A DNA stretch of 56,569 nucleotides, from contig CAYWRY010000012.1 in NCBI GenBank assembly GCA_964460485.1, positions 1-56,569 on the forward strand. Reading direction: 5' to 3'. Below are positions 7,539 to 16,097 of the stretch, in pieces (position 1 is the first letter of the stretch; each line of letters starts with the position of its first letter). The notes under the pieces are model-generated. The model was not told the origin of the DNA. It saw only the letters and a list, made by a program, of their open reading frames with translations, and did not search any database. This DNA comes from VGRF01 sp964460485. Lineage in GTDB: Bacteria > Myxococcota_A > UBA9160 > UBA6930. A program made the position numbers and the translations under genes.

Positions 7539-7795
7539 ACCGCCGCCTGACGTGCCGAGAGCTGATCGACTTCCTCGACGACTACGTCGCGAACGCGCTG
7601 CCGGAGTCGCAGCGCGCCCTGTTCGACGACCACCTCGGCCGCTGCGCGGCCTGCCTGCGCTACCTGCGCGGTTATCAGGGAACGCTGCGCGCGGTGGCCC
7701 TCGGCTTCGCGCCCGACGCCGGCGCACCCGCCGAGGTTCCCGAGGAGCTGGTGAGCGCGATCCTCGCCGCGCGCAAGGCGCCGGCGGGGCCCTGA
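7535..7795 (+). CDS. Soluble zinc-binding anti-sigma factor (zf-HC2)
   Basis: The 86-residue product has the H-x3-C-x2-C zinc motif (His33, Cys37, Cys40) with an additional Cys7, the ZAS pattern of RsrA/ChrR-type anti-sigma factors. There is no membrane helix, so it acts in the cytoplasm. It overlaps the ECF sigma gene by four bases (ATGA), the normal sigma/anti-sigma coupling. Such factors release sigma on oxidation or metal exchange at the cysteines, which would suit a circuit controlling a metal-binding peptide. The inducing signal is inference. Confidence 0.85.
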   Translation: MNRRLTCRELIDFLDDYVANALPESQRALFDDHLGRCAACLRYLRGYQGTLRAVALGFAPDAGAPAEVPEELVSAILAARKAPAGP

Positions 7796-7855
7796 GGCCG
7801 CCCGCGCGACGCCGGAGCGGGCGCTCGGAGCTCGCTCGCGGCTGGGCGCCCGGCG

Positions 7856-9049
7856 CTACGCGAGGCGCGCGCTCTGCCGCGCCGCGCGGCCGAGCTGCGC
7901 GTTCACCGCGAGCAGCCCGAGCGCGAACGCGAGCATCGCGACCGGTGCGATCTCGAGCGTGGCGCGCGCCGCGGCGACGCCCACCAGCGCGGGCAGCCCC
8001 GCCTGTCCCAGCGCGGCCGCGGCGACTTGAAGGCCCACCGTGTTCGCCGTGTGCGCGGCGCCTACGCGCCGCGGCGTCGCGCCGATCAGCGCGGGGAAGA
8101 TCGGCGCGGCCGAGAGGCCGAGCAGCGCGGCGCTCCCGGCGTTCGCGGCGGTGCCGAGATCGAGCGCCAGCCCGAGCGCGGCCGCCGCGCAGCCCGCGAT
8201 CGCGGGGGCGAGCAGCGCCTCGCCGCTCCAGCGGTCCGGGACGAAGCCGAACGCGACGCGGCCCGCGAACAGCGCGCCCCAGTACGCGCTCACGCCGGCC
8301 GCTGCGCTCGCCATGCCGGCGCCGCGCGCCTCGAGCAGCGAGTAGAGCCAGGCGCCCGCCGTCGCCTCGACGCCGAGGTAGAGCAGGAACGACGCGGCGC
8401 CGAGCTGCGCGCTGCGCTGGCGCAAGGTCTCGCGCAGCGGCGCCGCAGCGGTTACGACGTCGCCGGCAGCCGCGCCGGCTCGGGTCGGCGCCGGCCAGCG
8501 CCGCAGCGTCGACGCGAATCCACACGCGAGCGCGAGCTGGATCGCGCCCAGCGCGAGGTAGCCGCCGCGCCAGCCGCCGTTCCCCATCAGCGCGCTCGCC
8601 ATGAGCGCCGGGCCGGCGCTCGTGCCGAGTCCGTAGGCGGCGTGGAGCAGGTGCAGCGTGCGCGCCGGGAAGTGCGTCGCCGCGAAAGTGTTGATGCCGG
8701 CGTCGATGGCGCCGGCGCCGAGCCCCGCGACCACGCCGAGCGCCACGATCGCGCCCCAGCTCGGCGCGAGCGCGTAGCCGAACAGCGTCGCGCCGGTGGC
8801 CGCGCAGGAGAGCGCGAGCAGCGCGCCGACGCCGGTGCGCGCCAGCACCGCCCCCGCGCAGAAGCTCGCGCAGACGTAGCCGCAGACGCTCGCGGCCAAG
8901 AGCGCGCCGAGCGCGTCGAGGGGCAGGCCGAAGCTCGCGCGCACGCTCGGCCACGCGACGCCGAGCGCACCGTCCGGCAACCCGAGGCTCGCGAAGCCGA
9001 GGAACGCGAGCGCGACGAGCCCGCGGGCGGCGCGCGGCGCCTGCATCAT
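7856..9049 (-). CDS. MFS transporter
   Basis: The 397-residue product is a hydrophobic major-facilitator-type protein with about twelve predicted helices. Recognisable segments include GLPDGALGVAWPSVRASFGL, which resembles FucP/YfkF-like transporters, and a conserved AYGLGTSAGPALM in the fifth helix. The ATG at 9049 overlaps the NADH dehydrogenase stop (ATGA). It is the last gene of a five-gene operon that includes a glucosidase, so a sugar or sugar derivative is a reasonable cargo, but nothing in the sequence fixes it. Confidence 0.8.
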   Translation of the reverse strand: MMQAPRAARGLVALAFLGFASLGLPDGALGVAWPSVRASFGLPLDALGALLAASVCGYVCASFCAGAVLARTGVGALLALSCAATGATLFGYALAPSWGAIVALGVVAGLGAGAIDAGINTFAATHFPARTLHLLHAAYGLGTSAGPALMASALMGNGGWRGGYLALGAIQLALACGFASTLRRWPAPTRAGAAAGDVVTAAAPLRETLRQRSAQLGAASFLLYLGVEATAGAWLYSLLEARGAGMASAAAGVSAYWGALFAGRVAFGFVPDRWSGEALLAPAIAGCAAAALGLALDLGTAANAGSAALLGLSAAPIFPALIGATPRRVGAAHTANTVGLQVAAAALGQAGLPALVGVAAARATLEIAPVAMLAFALGLLAVNAQLGRAARQSARLA

Positions 9050-10341
9050 TCGCCGGCGCTTTGCGAGCGCGCGGTCGCGTACTGGACCAGGTCCTTCGAG
9101 AACACGAGGTCGAGCGTCCAGTCGAGCATCACGCGCAGCTTCTTCTCCGCGCGCGGCAGCTTGGCCAGATAGATCGTCCGCCACAGGAACCAGGCCACGA
9201 AGCCCGAGAAGCGCAGGCCGAAGATCTGCGCCACGCCGGCGCGCCGGCCGATCGTCGCGAGCTGCCCGAGCGTCGCGAACGAGAAGTCCCTCAGCGGCTC
9301 GCCGTGCAGGTGCGCGCGTACGTTGTGCGCGACGACCGCGGCCTGGCGCAGCGCATGCTGCGCGGTCGGCGGGTAGGGCTTGCCACTGGCGTCGGGGATC
9401 CACGCGCAATCGCCCAGCGCCCAGATGCCGGGGCGCCCCTCGACGCCGAGGCTCGCCGCCGCCCTCACGCGGCCGCCTTCCTTCGGGCACGCGACTCGCG
9501 CGAGCAGCGGATGCGGCGAGGTGCCCGCGGTCCACACCAGCGTGCGCGTCGCGAGCTTGGTGCCGTCCGAGAGCTCCACCTCGTCCCCGGCGCTGGCGAC
9601 GACGCGCTGCCCCAGGCGGACCTCGACGCCGCGCGCCTCGAGCTTCTCGCGCGCGTAGGCGCCGAGCCGCGCGTCGAGCTCGGGCAGGATCTCGCCGCCC
9701 GAATGCACCAGCACGAAGCGTAGGTCGCGGCGGCCGAGGCGCGGGTAGAAGCGCAGCGCCTCGCGCGCAAAGTCGTTCAGCGCGCCGATCGTCTCCACGC
9801 CGGCGAAGCCGCCGCCCGCGACCACCACCGTGCAGAGCGCCTCGCGGCGCCCAGCGCGCAGCGCGCACTCCGTGTCCGCTTCCTCCAGGCACGCGATCAG
9901 CTGATTGCGCAGCGCGATCGCGTCGCCGAGCGACTTCATCGCGAGCGCGTTCTGGGCGAGGCCGGGGATGCCGCGGAAGTTGGTGACGCCGCCGAGCGCC
10001 AGCACGAGCTGGCCGAAGTCGAGGTCGTGGTGGTGCACGTCCGCGAGCGAGCCGTGCTCGACGCGCACGCTGCGCCGCTCCACTTCGACCGCAGTGACGT
10101 CGCCCACGAAGAAGCGCGTGCGCTTCAGCAGCTTGCGCACCGGGTTCACGACGTGGGTGAGATCGACGTCGCTGGCCGCGACCTCGTGGAGCATCGGCGT
10201 GAAGGAGAAGAAGTTCTCGCGCGAGACGAGCACGATCTCCACGTCGGGCCGATCGGCGAGCGCGCGCTCCAGCTCCATCGCCGCGTACACGCCGCCGAAC
10301 CCGCCGCCCAGCACGATTACGCGCTGCGTCGGGTCGCTCAT
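9046..10341 (-). CDS. Type II NADH dehydrogenase-like FAD oxidoreductase
   Basis: The 431-residue product has an N-terminal FAD-binding GGGFGGVYAAMELE, a second Rossmann motif VVVAGGGFAGVET for NAD(P)H, the GDCAWIPD flavin motif, and a C-terminal amphipathic segment (FVAWFLWRTIYLAKLPR) for membrane attachment. This is the layout of NDH-2, which passes electrons from NADH to quinone without pumping protons. It overlaps its neighbours on both sides by four bases. Together with a GMC oxidoreductase in the same operon it suggests sugar or alcohol oxidation linked to the respiratory chain. Confidence 0.88.
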   Translation of the reverse strand: MSDPTQRVIVLGGGFGGVYAAMELERALADRPDVEIVLVSRENFFSFTPMLHEVAASDVDLTHVVNPVRKLLKRTRFFVGDVTAVEVERRSVRVEHGSLADVHHHDLDFGQLVLALGGVTNFRGIPGLAQNALAMKSLGDAIALRNQLIACLEEADTECALRAGRREALCTVVVAGGGFAGVETIGALNDFAREALRFYPRLGRRDLRFVLVHSGGEILPELDARLGAYAREKLEARGVEVRLGQRVVASAGDEVELSDGTKLATRTLVWTAGTSPHPLLARVACPKEGGRVRAAASLGVEGRPGIWALGDCAWIPDASGKPYPPTAQHALRQAAVVAHNVRAHLHGEPLRDFSFATLGQLATIGRRAGVAQIFGLRFSGFVAWFLWRTIYLAKLPRAEKKLRVMLDWTLDLVFSKDLVQYATARSQSAGE

Positions 10342-13028
10342 CGCGGCACCGGGGCGTCGCCCTGCGCGCGCTGGCGCGCGAGGTCTTCGAGCAGGCGCAC
10401 GACCATCGCCGTCCAGCCGGTTTGATGGCTCGCACCGAGCCCGCGACCGGTTTCGGCGCAGAAGTACTCGTGGAAGAGCGTGAGCTCGCGGAAGTGTGGG
10501 TCGTCGCGGTAGAGGTCGTTGTGGTGATGCCAGGGCCGCGCGCCGCTCGCGTCGCTGCGGAAGATCGCGGCGAGGCGGCGCGCGAGCTCTGCGGACACCT
10601 GGATGAGCGTCATCCGTCGCCCCGAGCCGGTGGGGCACTCGACCGTGAGCGAGTCGCCGTAGTAGTGGCCGAAGCGCTCGAGTGCCTCGATCAGCAAGTA
10701 GTTCACCGGGAACCAGATCGGCCCGCGCCAGTTCGAGTTGCCTCCGAACAGACCCGAGTTCGACTCGGCGGGCAGGTAGTCGACGCGATGCTCGGTCTCG
10801 CCTGCCCAGAACACGTACGGGTGCTGCGCGTGATGGCGTGAGAGCGAGCGCACGCCGTTCGGCGCAAGAAACTCGCCCTCGTCGAGCAAGTAGTCGAGCA
10901 CGCGGCGCAGGCGGTCCTCGGATGGGATCGCGAGGAGGCGCAGCGTACGTCCGTCTGTGGAGCGCTGCGTGATGTGCCGCGCCAGCTCGGGCCGGTTGCG
11001 CAGGAACCACTCCATGCGCTTGCGAAACGCCGGGGTCTTCGCGAGCTGCGCGTCCTCGAGCACCTCGACCGCGAGCAGCGGCAGGAGCCCCACGAGCGAG
11101 CGCACGCGCAGCGGTAGCTCGCGCTCGCCCGTGTGCAGCTCGTCGTAGTAGAAGCCGTCCTGCTCGTCCCACAGGCCGTCGCCGTGGAAGGTGTTCATCG
11201 CGTCGACGATCGCCACGAAGTGCTCGAAGAACTTCGACGCCATGTCCTCGTAGATCGGCTCTTCTTGTGCCAGCTCGAGCGCGATCGCCAGCATGGTCGC
11301 CGAGTAGAAGGCCATCCAGGCGGTGCCGTCGGCCTGCTCGATGTGGCCGCCGGTGGGTAGCGGCTGCGAGCGGTCGAACACGCCGATGTTGTCGAGCCCG
11401 AGGAAGCCGCCGCTGAACAGGTTGTCGCCGTGAAGATCCTTGCGGTTCACCCACCAGGTGAAGTTCAGCAGCAGCTTCTGGAAGACACTGGCCAGGAAGG
11501 CTCGGTCGCGCTTGCCTGCCGGCGCCTCGATCTTGTAGACGCGCCAGGCCGCCCAGGCGTGAAGCGGGGCGTTGACGTCGGAGAAGTGGAACTCGTAGGC
11601 CGGCAGCTGCCCGTTCGGGTGCAGGTACCACTCCCGTAACAACAGCTGAAGCTGGTGCTTCGCGAAGTACGGGTCGACCTTGGCGAACGGGATCATGTGG
11701 CAGGCGAGATCCCACGCGGCGAACCACGGGTACTCCCACTTGTCGGGCATCGACAGCACGTCGCGCAGGTGGAGATGCTTCCAGTCCGCGTTGCGCCCGC
11801 GGCGCCGCGCGGGCGGCGGCGCCGGCTGCGCGGGATCGCCCTCGAGCCAGTGCTCGGCGATCAGGTGGTAGAACTGCTTCGAGCAGAGCAGGCCCGCGTA
11901 ACCCTGGCGAGCGACGCGGCGCTCCTCGTCGTTCATCGCCGCGGGCAGCAGCGCGTCGTAGAAGGCGTCCGCCTCGCGGCGCCGCGCGGCGAACGCGGCA
12001 GCGAAGCTCGCGCCCAGCGGGTCGGCGCGGCGCTCGCCCTCGGCCGAGAGGCGCAGCCGGAGCGTCGCGCTCGCGCCCGGTGCGAGCTCGACCCGGTACC
12101 ACGCGGCGGCCTTCGAGCCCACGCGCGCCGGATTCACCGCGTCGTCGCGCCCGTGCACGACGAGCTCGTGAAACGCGTCCTTCACGAACGCGCCCGCGTT
12201 CGGCGCTCCGTAGAGGCGCTGCGTGTTGGTCTCGTTCTCGGTGAACAGCAGCTCCGGGCGCGCGCCGTCCGGCGCCGCGCCCACGTCCAGCACGAAGCGC
12301 CCGAGCTCCGCGTGCGAGATCGAAAGCGCGCTCCCGTCGAGGTCGCGGATCTCGCCGCGCGGCGCGTAGCCCTCGCCGCTGCGCCCCCACGCCCAGGTGT
12401 TGCGCAGCCACAGCGTCGGCAGCACGTGCAGGCGCGCCGGCTCGGGGCCGCGATTCGCGAGGGTGATCTCGACCAGCAGGTCGTTCGGCGACGCCTTCGC
12501 GTACTCGGCGAACACGTCGAAGTAGCGGCCCGCATCGAAGATGCCAGTGTGCTCGAGCTCGTACTCGCCCGCGTCGCGCGAGCGGCGGCGATTCTCCTCC
12601 ACGAGCTGCGCGTAGGGGAACTCGGCCTGCGGGTACTTGTAGAGCATGCGCACGTGGGAATGCGTCGGCGTCGAGTCGAGGTAGTAGTAGTTCTCCTTGA
12701 CGTCCTCGCCGTGGTTGCCCTCCGGACCGGTGAGACCGAACAGGCGCTCCTTCAGGATCGGATCGCGCTCGTTCCACAGCGCGAGCGCGAAGCAAAGCCG
12801 CGCCTGGTGATCGCTGAAGCCGAGCAGCCCGTCCTCGCCCCAGCGGTAGGCGCGGCTGCGCGCGTGATCGTGCGGAAAGTGGGCCCAACAATTCCCGTCG
12901 GCGGAATAGTCCTCGCGCACCGTTGCCCACTGGCGCTCGGCCAGGTACGGCCCCCAGCGCTTCCAGTGCTTCGCGCGCGCGTGGTCCTCGGCGAGGCGCA
13001 CTCGCTCGGCGTTGGCTTCGGCGCTCAT
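10338..13028 (-). CDS. GH63-like glucosidase (MGH family)
   Basis: The 896-residue protein belongs to the large (about 880-900 residue) GH63-type glucosidases related to mannosylglycerate/glucosylglycerate hydrolases. Visible marks are SADGNCWAHFPHDHARSRAYRWGEDGLLG near the N-terminus, WFAAWDLACHMIPFA with a candidate catalytic acid, and GGNSNWRGPIWFPVNYL in the (alpha/alpha)6 barrel. There is no signal peptide, so it acts in the cytoplasm. The ATG at 13028 overlaps the VOC stop. It may release glucose from a compatible solute or an oligosaccharide; the exact substrate is open. Confidence 0.82.
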   Translation of the reverse strand: MSAEANAERVRLAEDHARAKHWKRWGPYLAERQWATVREDYSADGNCWAHFPHDHARSRAYRWGEDGLLGFSDHQARLCFALALWNERDPILKERLFGLTGPEGNHGEDVKENYYYLDSTPTHSHVRMLYKYPQAEFPYAQLVEENRRRSRDAGEYELEHTGIFDAGRYFDVFAEYAKASPNDLLVEITLANRGPEPARLHVLPTLWLRNTWAWGRSGEGYAPRGEIRDLDGSALSISHAELGRFVLDVGAAPDGARPELLFTENETNTQRLYGAPNAGAFVKDAFHELVVHGRDDAVNPARVGSKAAAWYRVELAPGASATLRLRLSAEGERRADPLGASFAAAFAARRREADAFYDALLPAAMNDEERRVARQGYAGLLCSKQFYHLIAEHWLEGDPAQPAPPPARRRGRNADWKHLHLRDVLSMPDKWEYPWFAAWDLACHMIPFAKVDPYFAKHQLQLLLREWYLHPNGQLPAYEFHFSDVNAPLHAWAAWRVYKIEAPAGKRDRAFLASVFQKLLLNFTWWVNRKDLHGDNLFSGGFLGLDNIGVFDRSQPLPTGGHIEQADGTAWMAFYSATMLAIALELAQEEPIYEDMASKFFEHFVAIVDAMNTFHGDGLWDEQDGFYYDELHTGERELPLRVRSLVGLLPLLAVEVLEDAQLAKTPAFRKRMEWFLRNRPELARHITQRSTDGRTLRLLAIPSEDRLRRVLDYLLDEGEFLAPNGVRSLSRHHAQHPYVFWAGETEHRVDYLPAESNSGLFGGNSNWRGPIWFPVNYLLIEALERFGHYYGDSLTVECPTGSGRRMTLIQVSAELARRLAAIFRSDASGARPWHHHNDLYRDDPHFRELTLFHEYFCAETGRGLGASHQTGWTAMVVRLLEDLARQRAQGDAPVPR

Positions 13029-14083
13029 CGGGCGTCTCCTTCGATCAGGCGAACGCGGTGGCCGTCCGGGTCCGCGGCCGTGAGCGCGCGGCCGAGCTCG
13101 GGCGAGTCGACGGCGCCCGGCGAGTCGAGGGGCGCGCCGGCCGCGATCAGCGCGCGCTCGGCGCGGTGCGCGTCGCGCACGGCGAAGTCGGTGTGCCAAT
13201 AGAGCAGGTCGTTCGCGCGCGCGTCGCGCGGGCGCGCGCGCCCGTCGCCGGGCGCGAGGTACTCGAGCAGCTCGACGCCCGGGCCCGCGCCGGCGCTGAG
13301 GCCCGTGATGCGCAGGCGCGCGCCGAACACGGCGTTCAGGCGCTCCTGCTCCGGTCCGTGGTTCTCGCTCGTTCCCGCGACGCGCAGCCCGAGCACGCCG
13401 CGGTAGAAGGCGAGGCTCGCCTCCGTGTCGCGCACGGCGATCGCGGTGTGGTCGATGCCGAGGAAGAGGCGGCCGTGCGCGCCCTGCCAGCGCGGATCGC
13501 CCTTGCCCTCCGGAAAGCGGATCAGCTCGAGGAAGTGCCCGTCCGGGTCGCGGAAGTAGAAGGCCTCGATGCCACCGGCGTTCGGGTTCCAGTCGGGCAG
13601 GCGCTGCGGGCCGGCGGAAGCGTGGCGCACGCGGTGAGCGCGCAGCCGCGCGTAGGCGGCGTCCATGTCCGACACCACGATGGCGACGTGCTGGAACCAG
13701 AGGTCGTTGCCGTGGGAGCGCGCGGGGAACGCGCGACCGTCGGAGGGGGCGAGGTACTCCGTCAGCTCGAGCTCTTCGCGGCCGAGGCGGAGCCGCGCGA
13801 CGCGCGCGCGCGCCGGAAACACGCCGGTCAGGCGTTCGAGGCTCTCCCCAGCGAGCTCGCGCTCGGCTACCTTCTCGAAGGCCAGCACCTCTTCGAAGAA
13901 GCGAACGGACGCGTCGAGATCGCGCACCGTGAACCCCACGCGCACGACGGCTTGCGTTCGCGTGGCCTCCTCGGCACGCACCCCCAGCGCGGCGAGCAGC
14001 AGCAGCGCGAGCGCGGCGAGCGCCGCGCTCGGTGCGCGCAGCCAGGCGCGGGCGTACGGATGGCGCGAGATCGCCGCTCTCAC
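13025..14083 (-). CDS. Two-domain VOC (glyoxalase/dioxygenase-like) protein with N-terminal membrane segment
   Basis: The 352-residue product begins with a hydrophobic stretch (about 13-37, ending GVRAEE) that is either a signal peptide or an anchor, followed by tandem VOC domains. The first has VRVGFTVRDLDASVRFFEEVLAF, then HVAIVVSDMDAAY and FYFRDPDGHFLELIRF; the second has GIDHTAIAVRDTEASLAFYRGVLGL and a shorter C-terminal half. VOC repeats bind a divalent metal and catalyse varied reactions. The GTG start at 14083 overlaps the GMC stop (GTGA). An exported VOC protein in a sugar-oxidation operon is unusual. Confidence 0.75.
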   Translation of the reverse strand: MRAAISRHPYARAWLRAPSAALAALALLLLAALGVRAEEATRTQAVVRVGFTVRDLDASVRFFEEVLAFEKVAERELAGESLERLTGVFPARARVARLRLGREELELTEYLAPSDGRAFPARSHGNDLWFQHVAIVVSDMDAAYARLRAHRVRHASAGPQRLPDWNPNAGGIEAFYFRDPDGHFLELIRFPEGKGDPRWQGAHGRLFLGIDHTAIAVRDTEASLAFYRGVLGLRVAGTSENHGPEQERLNAVFGARLRITGLSAGAGPGVELLEYLAPGDGRARPRDARANDLLYWHTDFAVRDAHRAERALIAAGAPLDSPGAVDSPELGRALTAADPDGHRVRLIEGDAR

Positions 14084-15621
14084 AGCAGGCGCTCCGCGAT
14101 CCGGTCGCCCACGCGCAGGGCATTGGCGGCGATCGTGAGCGCCGGGTTCACCGCGGCGCTCGACGGGAAGAAACCGCCGTCCACCACGTAGAGGTTGTCG
14201 AGCTCGTGGCTCTTGCAGTCGAGGTCGAGCACCGACGTCCTCGGGTCGCGGCCGAACCTGGTGGTGCCGCACTGGTGCGCGACGCCGGCGATCGGGATGC
14301 GCCCGCCCACGTAGAGGTTCGCGGGGAGCAGATGCCTCTCGCTCATGCCCGCGCGCGCGAGCAGCGCCTTCACCTTGCCGGAGAGCCGCTCGTGGCCCTC
14401 GAGGTTGTTGGGGGCGTAGTGCAGGCGCACGTTGCCGTCCGCGTCCAGCGCGACGCGGTTCTCGGGATCGGGGAGATCCTCGCTCGTCAGCCAGAACGGG
14501 ACGCCGCGCGCCGAGAGGGCGCGCAGAACGCTCTTCGGCGAGCCGGGCGGCGCCCCCACCTTCAGCACCTCGGCGTGCGCCTTCCCCATCAGCTGAATCA
14601 GCCCGAGGGGATGGGGGAAGTCGTCGGCGCCGAAGTAGAAGTCCGCGAGCGCGAAGGTCTTGTGGAACTGCGTCGGGTTCGCCTCGCGCGAGAGCGCGAC
14701 CAGCATCGTGTTCAGGTGGCACATGTAGTTGCGGCCCACGAGCCCCGAGCCGTTGGCGAGGCCGTGCGGGTGACGCCCGCTCGCAGAGCGCAGCAAGAGC
14801 GCCGCGGAGTTGATCGCGCCGCAGGCGACGACCACAACGTCTGCGGCGTACTCGACGCGCTCGCCGTCGCGCTCCGCGACGACGCGCGAGACGCTGCGGC
14901 CCGACGGGTCGGTGTCGAGGCGCAGCGCGCGCGTGCGCGCGTGGAGCTCCACGTTGCCGCGCGCAAGCGCGGGCCGGACGCACAGCACGTCGGCGTCGGC
15001 CTTGGCGTTCACGAGGCAGGGGAAGCCGTCGCAGGTGCCGCAGCGGATGCAGGCGCTCTCACGCGGCCGCGCCTCGTCGAGGGCGACGCCCACCGGCACG
15101 TGGAACGGGCGCTGCCCGATTTTCGCGAGGTCGTCGTGCAGGCGCTGGATGCGAGGCTCGTGCGACACGGCCGGGTGCGGGAACGGCGCGCTCGCCCACG
15201 GCTCCGTGGGATCCTCGCCGCGATTGCCGTGCACGCCGTACAGGCGCTCCGCCTGCGTGTAGTAGGGCTCGAAGTCGGCGTACGAGAGCGGCCACGCCGG
15301 CGACACGCCGCCGTGGTGCTTCAGCTCCTCGAAGTCGCGCTCGCGCAGGCGGAAGAGGGCTGCGCCGTAGAACTTGGTGTTGCCGCCCACGAAGTAATGC
15401 GTGCCGGGGCGGAAGGCGTTGCCGTCGCCGTCGGTCCAGGTCTCCGGGCAGTCGTAGCGGCCCTCGGAGACGACGTGCCGCGGGCTCCAGTTCTCGCGCT
15501 CGCGCGGCAGGAAGTCGCCGCGCTCGAGCAGCAGAATGCGCTTTCCGGTCGCGGCGAGGCGATGCGCGAGCGTTCCGCCGCCGGCGCCCGTCCCGATGAT
15601 GATGACGTCGTAGCGCTCCAT
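14080..15621 (-). CDS. GMC family FAD-dependent oxidoreductase
   Basis: The 513-residue product has the FAD motif VIIIGTGAGGGTLAHRLA at the N-terminus, FVGGNTKFYGAALFRLR, and the C-terminal GMC block CGTTRFGRDPRTSVLDLDCK with VVDGGFFPSSAAVNPALTI. The middle has CIRCGTCDGFPC, a cysteine cluster seen in one GMC branch. Members oxidise alcohols or sugars, for example glucose to gluconolactone. It is the first gene of a five-gene overlapping operon with a VOC protein, a glucosidase, NDH-2 and an MFS transporter. A GTTACG-N17-ATCCGA motif lies 30 bases before the start. Confidence 0.9.
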   Translation of the reverse strand: MERYDVIIIGTGAGGGTLAHRLAATGKRILLLERGDFLPRERENWSPRHVVSEGRYDCPETWTDGDGNAFRPGTHYFVGGNTKFYGAALFRLRERDFEELKHHGGVSPAWPLSYADFEPYYTQAERLYGVHGNRGEDPTEPWASAPFPHPAVSHEPRIQRLHDDLAKIGQRPFHVPVGVALDEARPRESACIRCGTCDGFPCLVNAKADADVLCVRPALARGNVELHARTRALRLDTDPSGRSVSRVVAERDGERVEYAADVVVVACGAINSAALLLRSASGRHPHGLANGSGLVGRNYMCHLNTMLVALSREANPTQFHKTFALADFYFGADDFPHPLGLIQLMGKAHAEVLKVGAPPGSPKSVLRALSARGVPFWLTSEDLPDPENRVALDADGNVRLHYAPNNLEGHERLSGKVKALLARAGMSERHLLPANLYVGGRIPIAGVAHQCGTTRFGRDPRTSVLDLDCKSHELDNLYVVDGGFFPSSAAVNPALTIAANALRVGDRIAERLL

Positions 15622-15651
15622 CCGCTCGATCCCCTCTCCGTGTGTGAGCGG

Positions 15652-15680
15652 TCGGATTCCTGGCGAGAGTGCGGCGTAAC
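15652..15680 (-). promoter_or_regulatory. Promoter-like motif of the GMC operon (GTTACG-N17-ATCCGA)
   Basis: GTTACG at 15675-15680 and ATCCGA at 15652-15657 on the minus strand, 17 bases apart, in line with the GMC gene whose ATG is 30 bases downstream. This is one of seven sites of the same form in the window. Confidence 0.55.
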
Positions 15681-15758
15681 GGGGCGGGTGGGACGTGCGT
15701 GATGTGTTAGGTGCGGAGTGTGCGCCGGCGGCGCGATGGCTCGACTTGCGGGCTCCGC

Positions 15759-16001
15759 GACTCGCGCCGGGCCGGGGGCTGCTGCGCGCGATGGCTCGCT
15801 CGGCCCTTCTTTGGGTCGGGCTCGGTGGGCGCTGGGCCTCGTGGCGCGGAGCTTCGGGCCGGGATTCTCGCGGGGCCTCGCTGCGCTCGATTCGCGCTCC
15901 GCTGCCCCCGGCCCGGCGCGAGTCGCTCTTGCTCGGGGGAGCCGGGCATCGGCTTTCTTGGGGAAGGCGCGGTCAGAGCGGCTTCGAGCCGCTCTGACCG
16001 C
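15759..16001 (+). repeat. Composite structured intergenic element, copy A
   Basis: Perfect 21-base inverted arms (15759-15779 and 15904-15924) enclose 124 bases. A second 6-base helix (15786-15791 with 15892-15897) lies inside. A 40-odd-base linker then leads to a 15-base-pair hairpin with a TCG loop (15969-16001). The interior, the linker length and both helices recur in copy B at 38510-38751 on the other strand. Base changes between the copies are compensated in the helices. A protein-like frame runs through the element, but it is not conserved as protein between copies. It is either a structured RNA or a MITE-like mobile repeat. No known family is recognised. Confidence 0.8.
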
Positions 16002-16097
16002 GTTGCGCGGCGGCGAGCAGGGCGCGGCGAGCGCGCAGCGATCGTGGCGCTGCTCGGCGACGCGGGGCTCGAGACTCAGCGCGCTTCGCGCGCGTCG

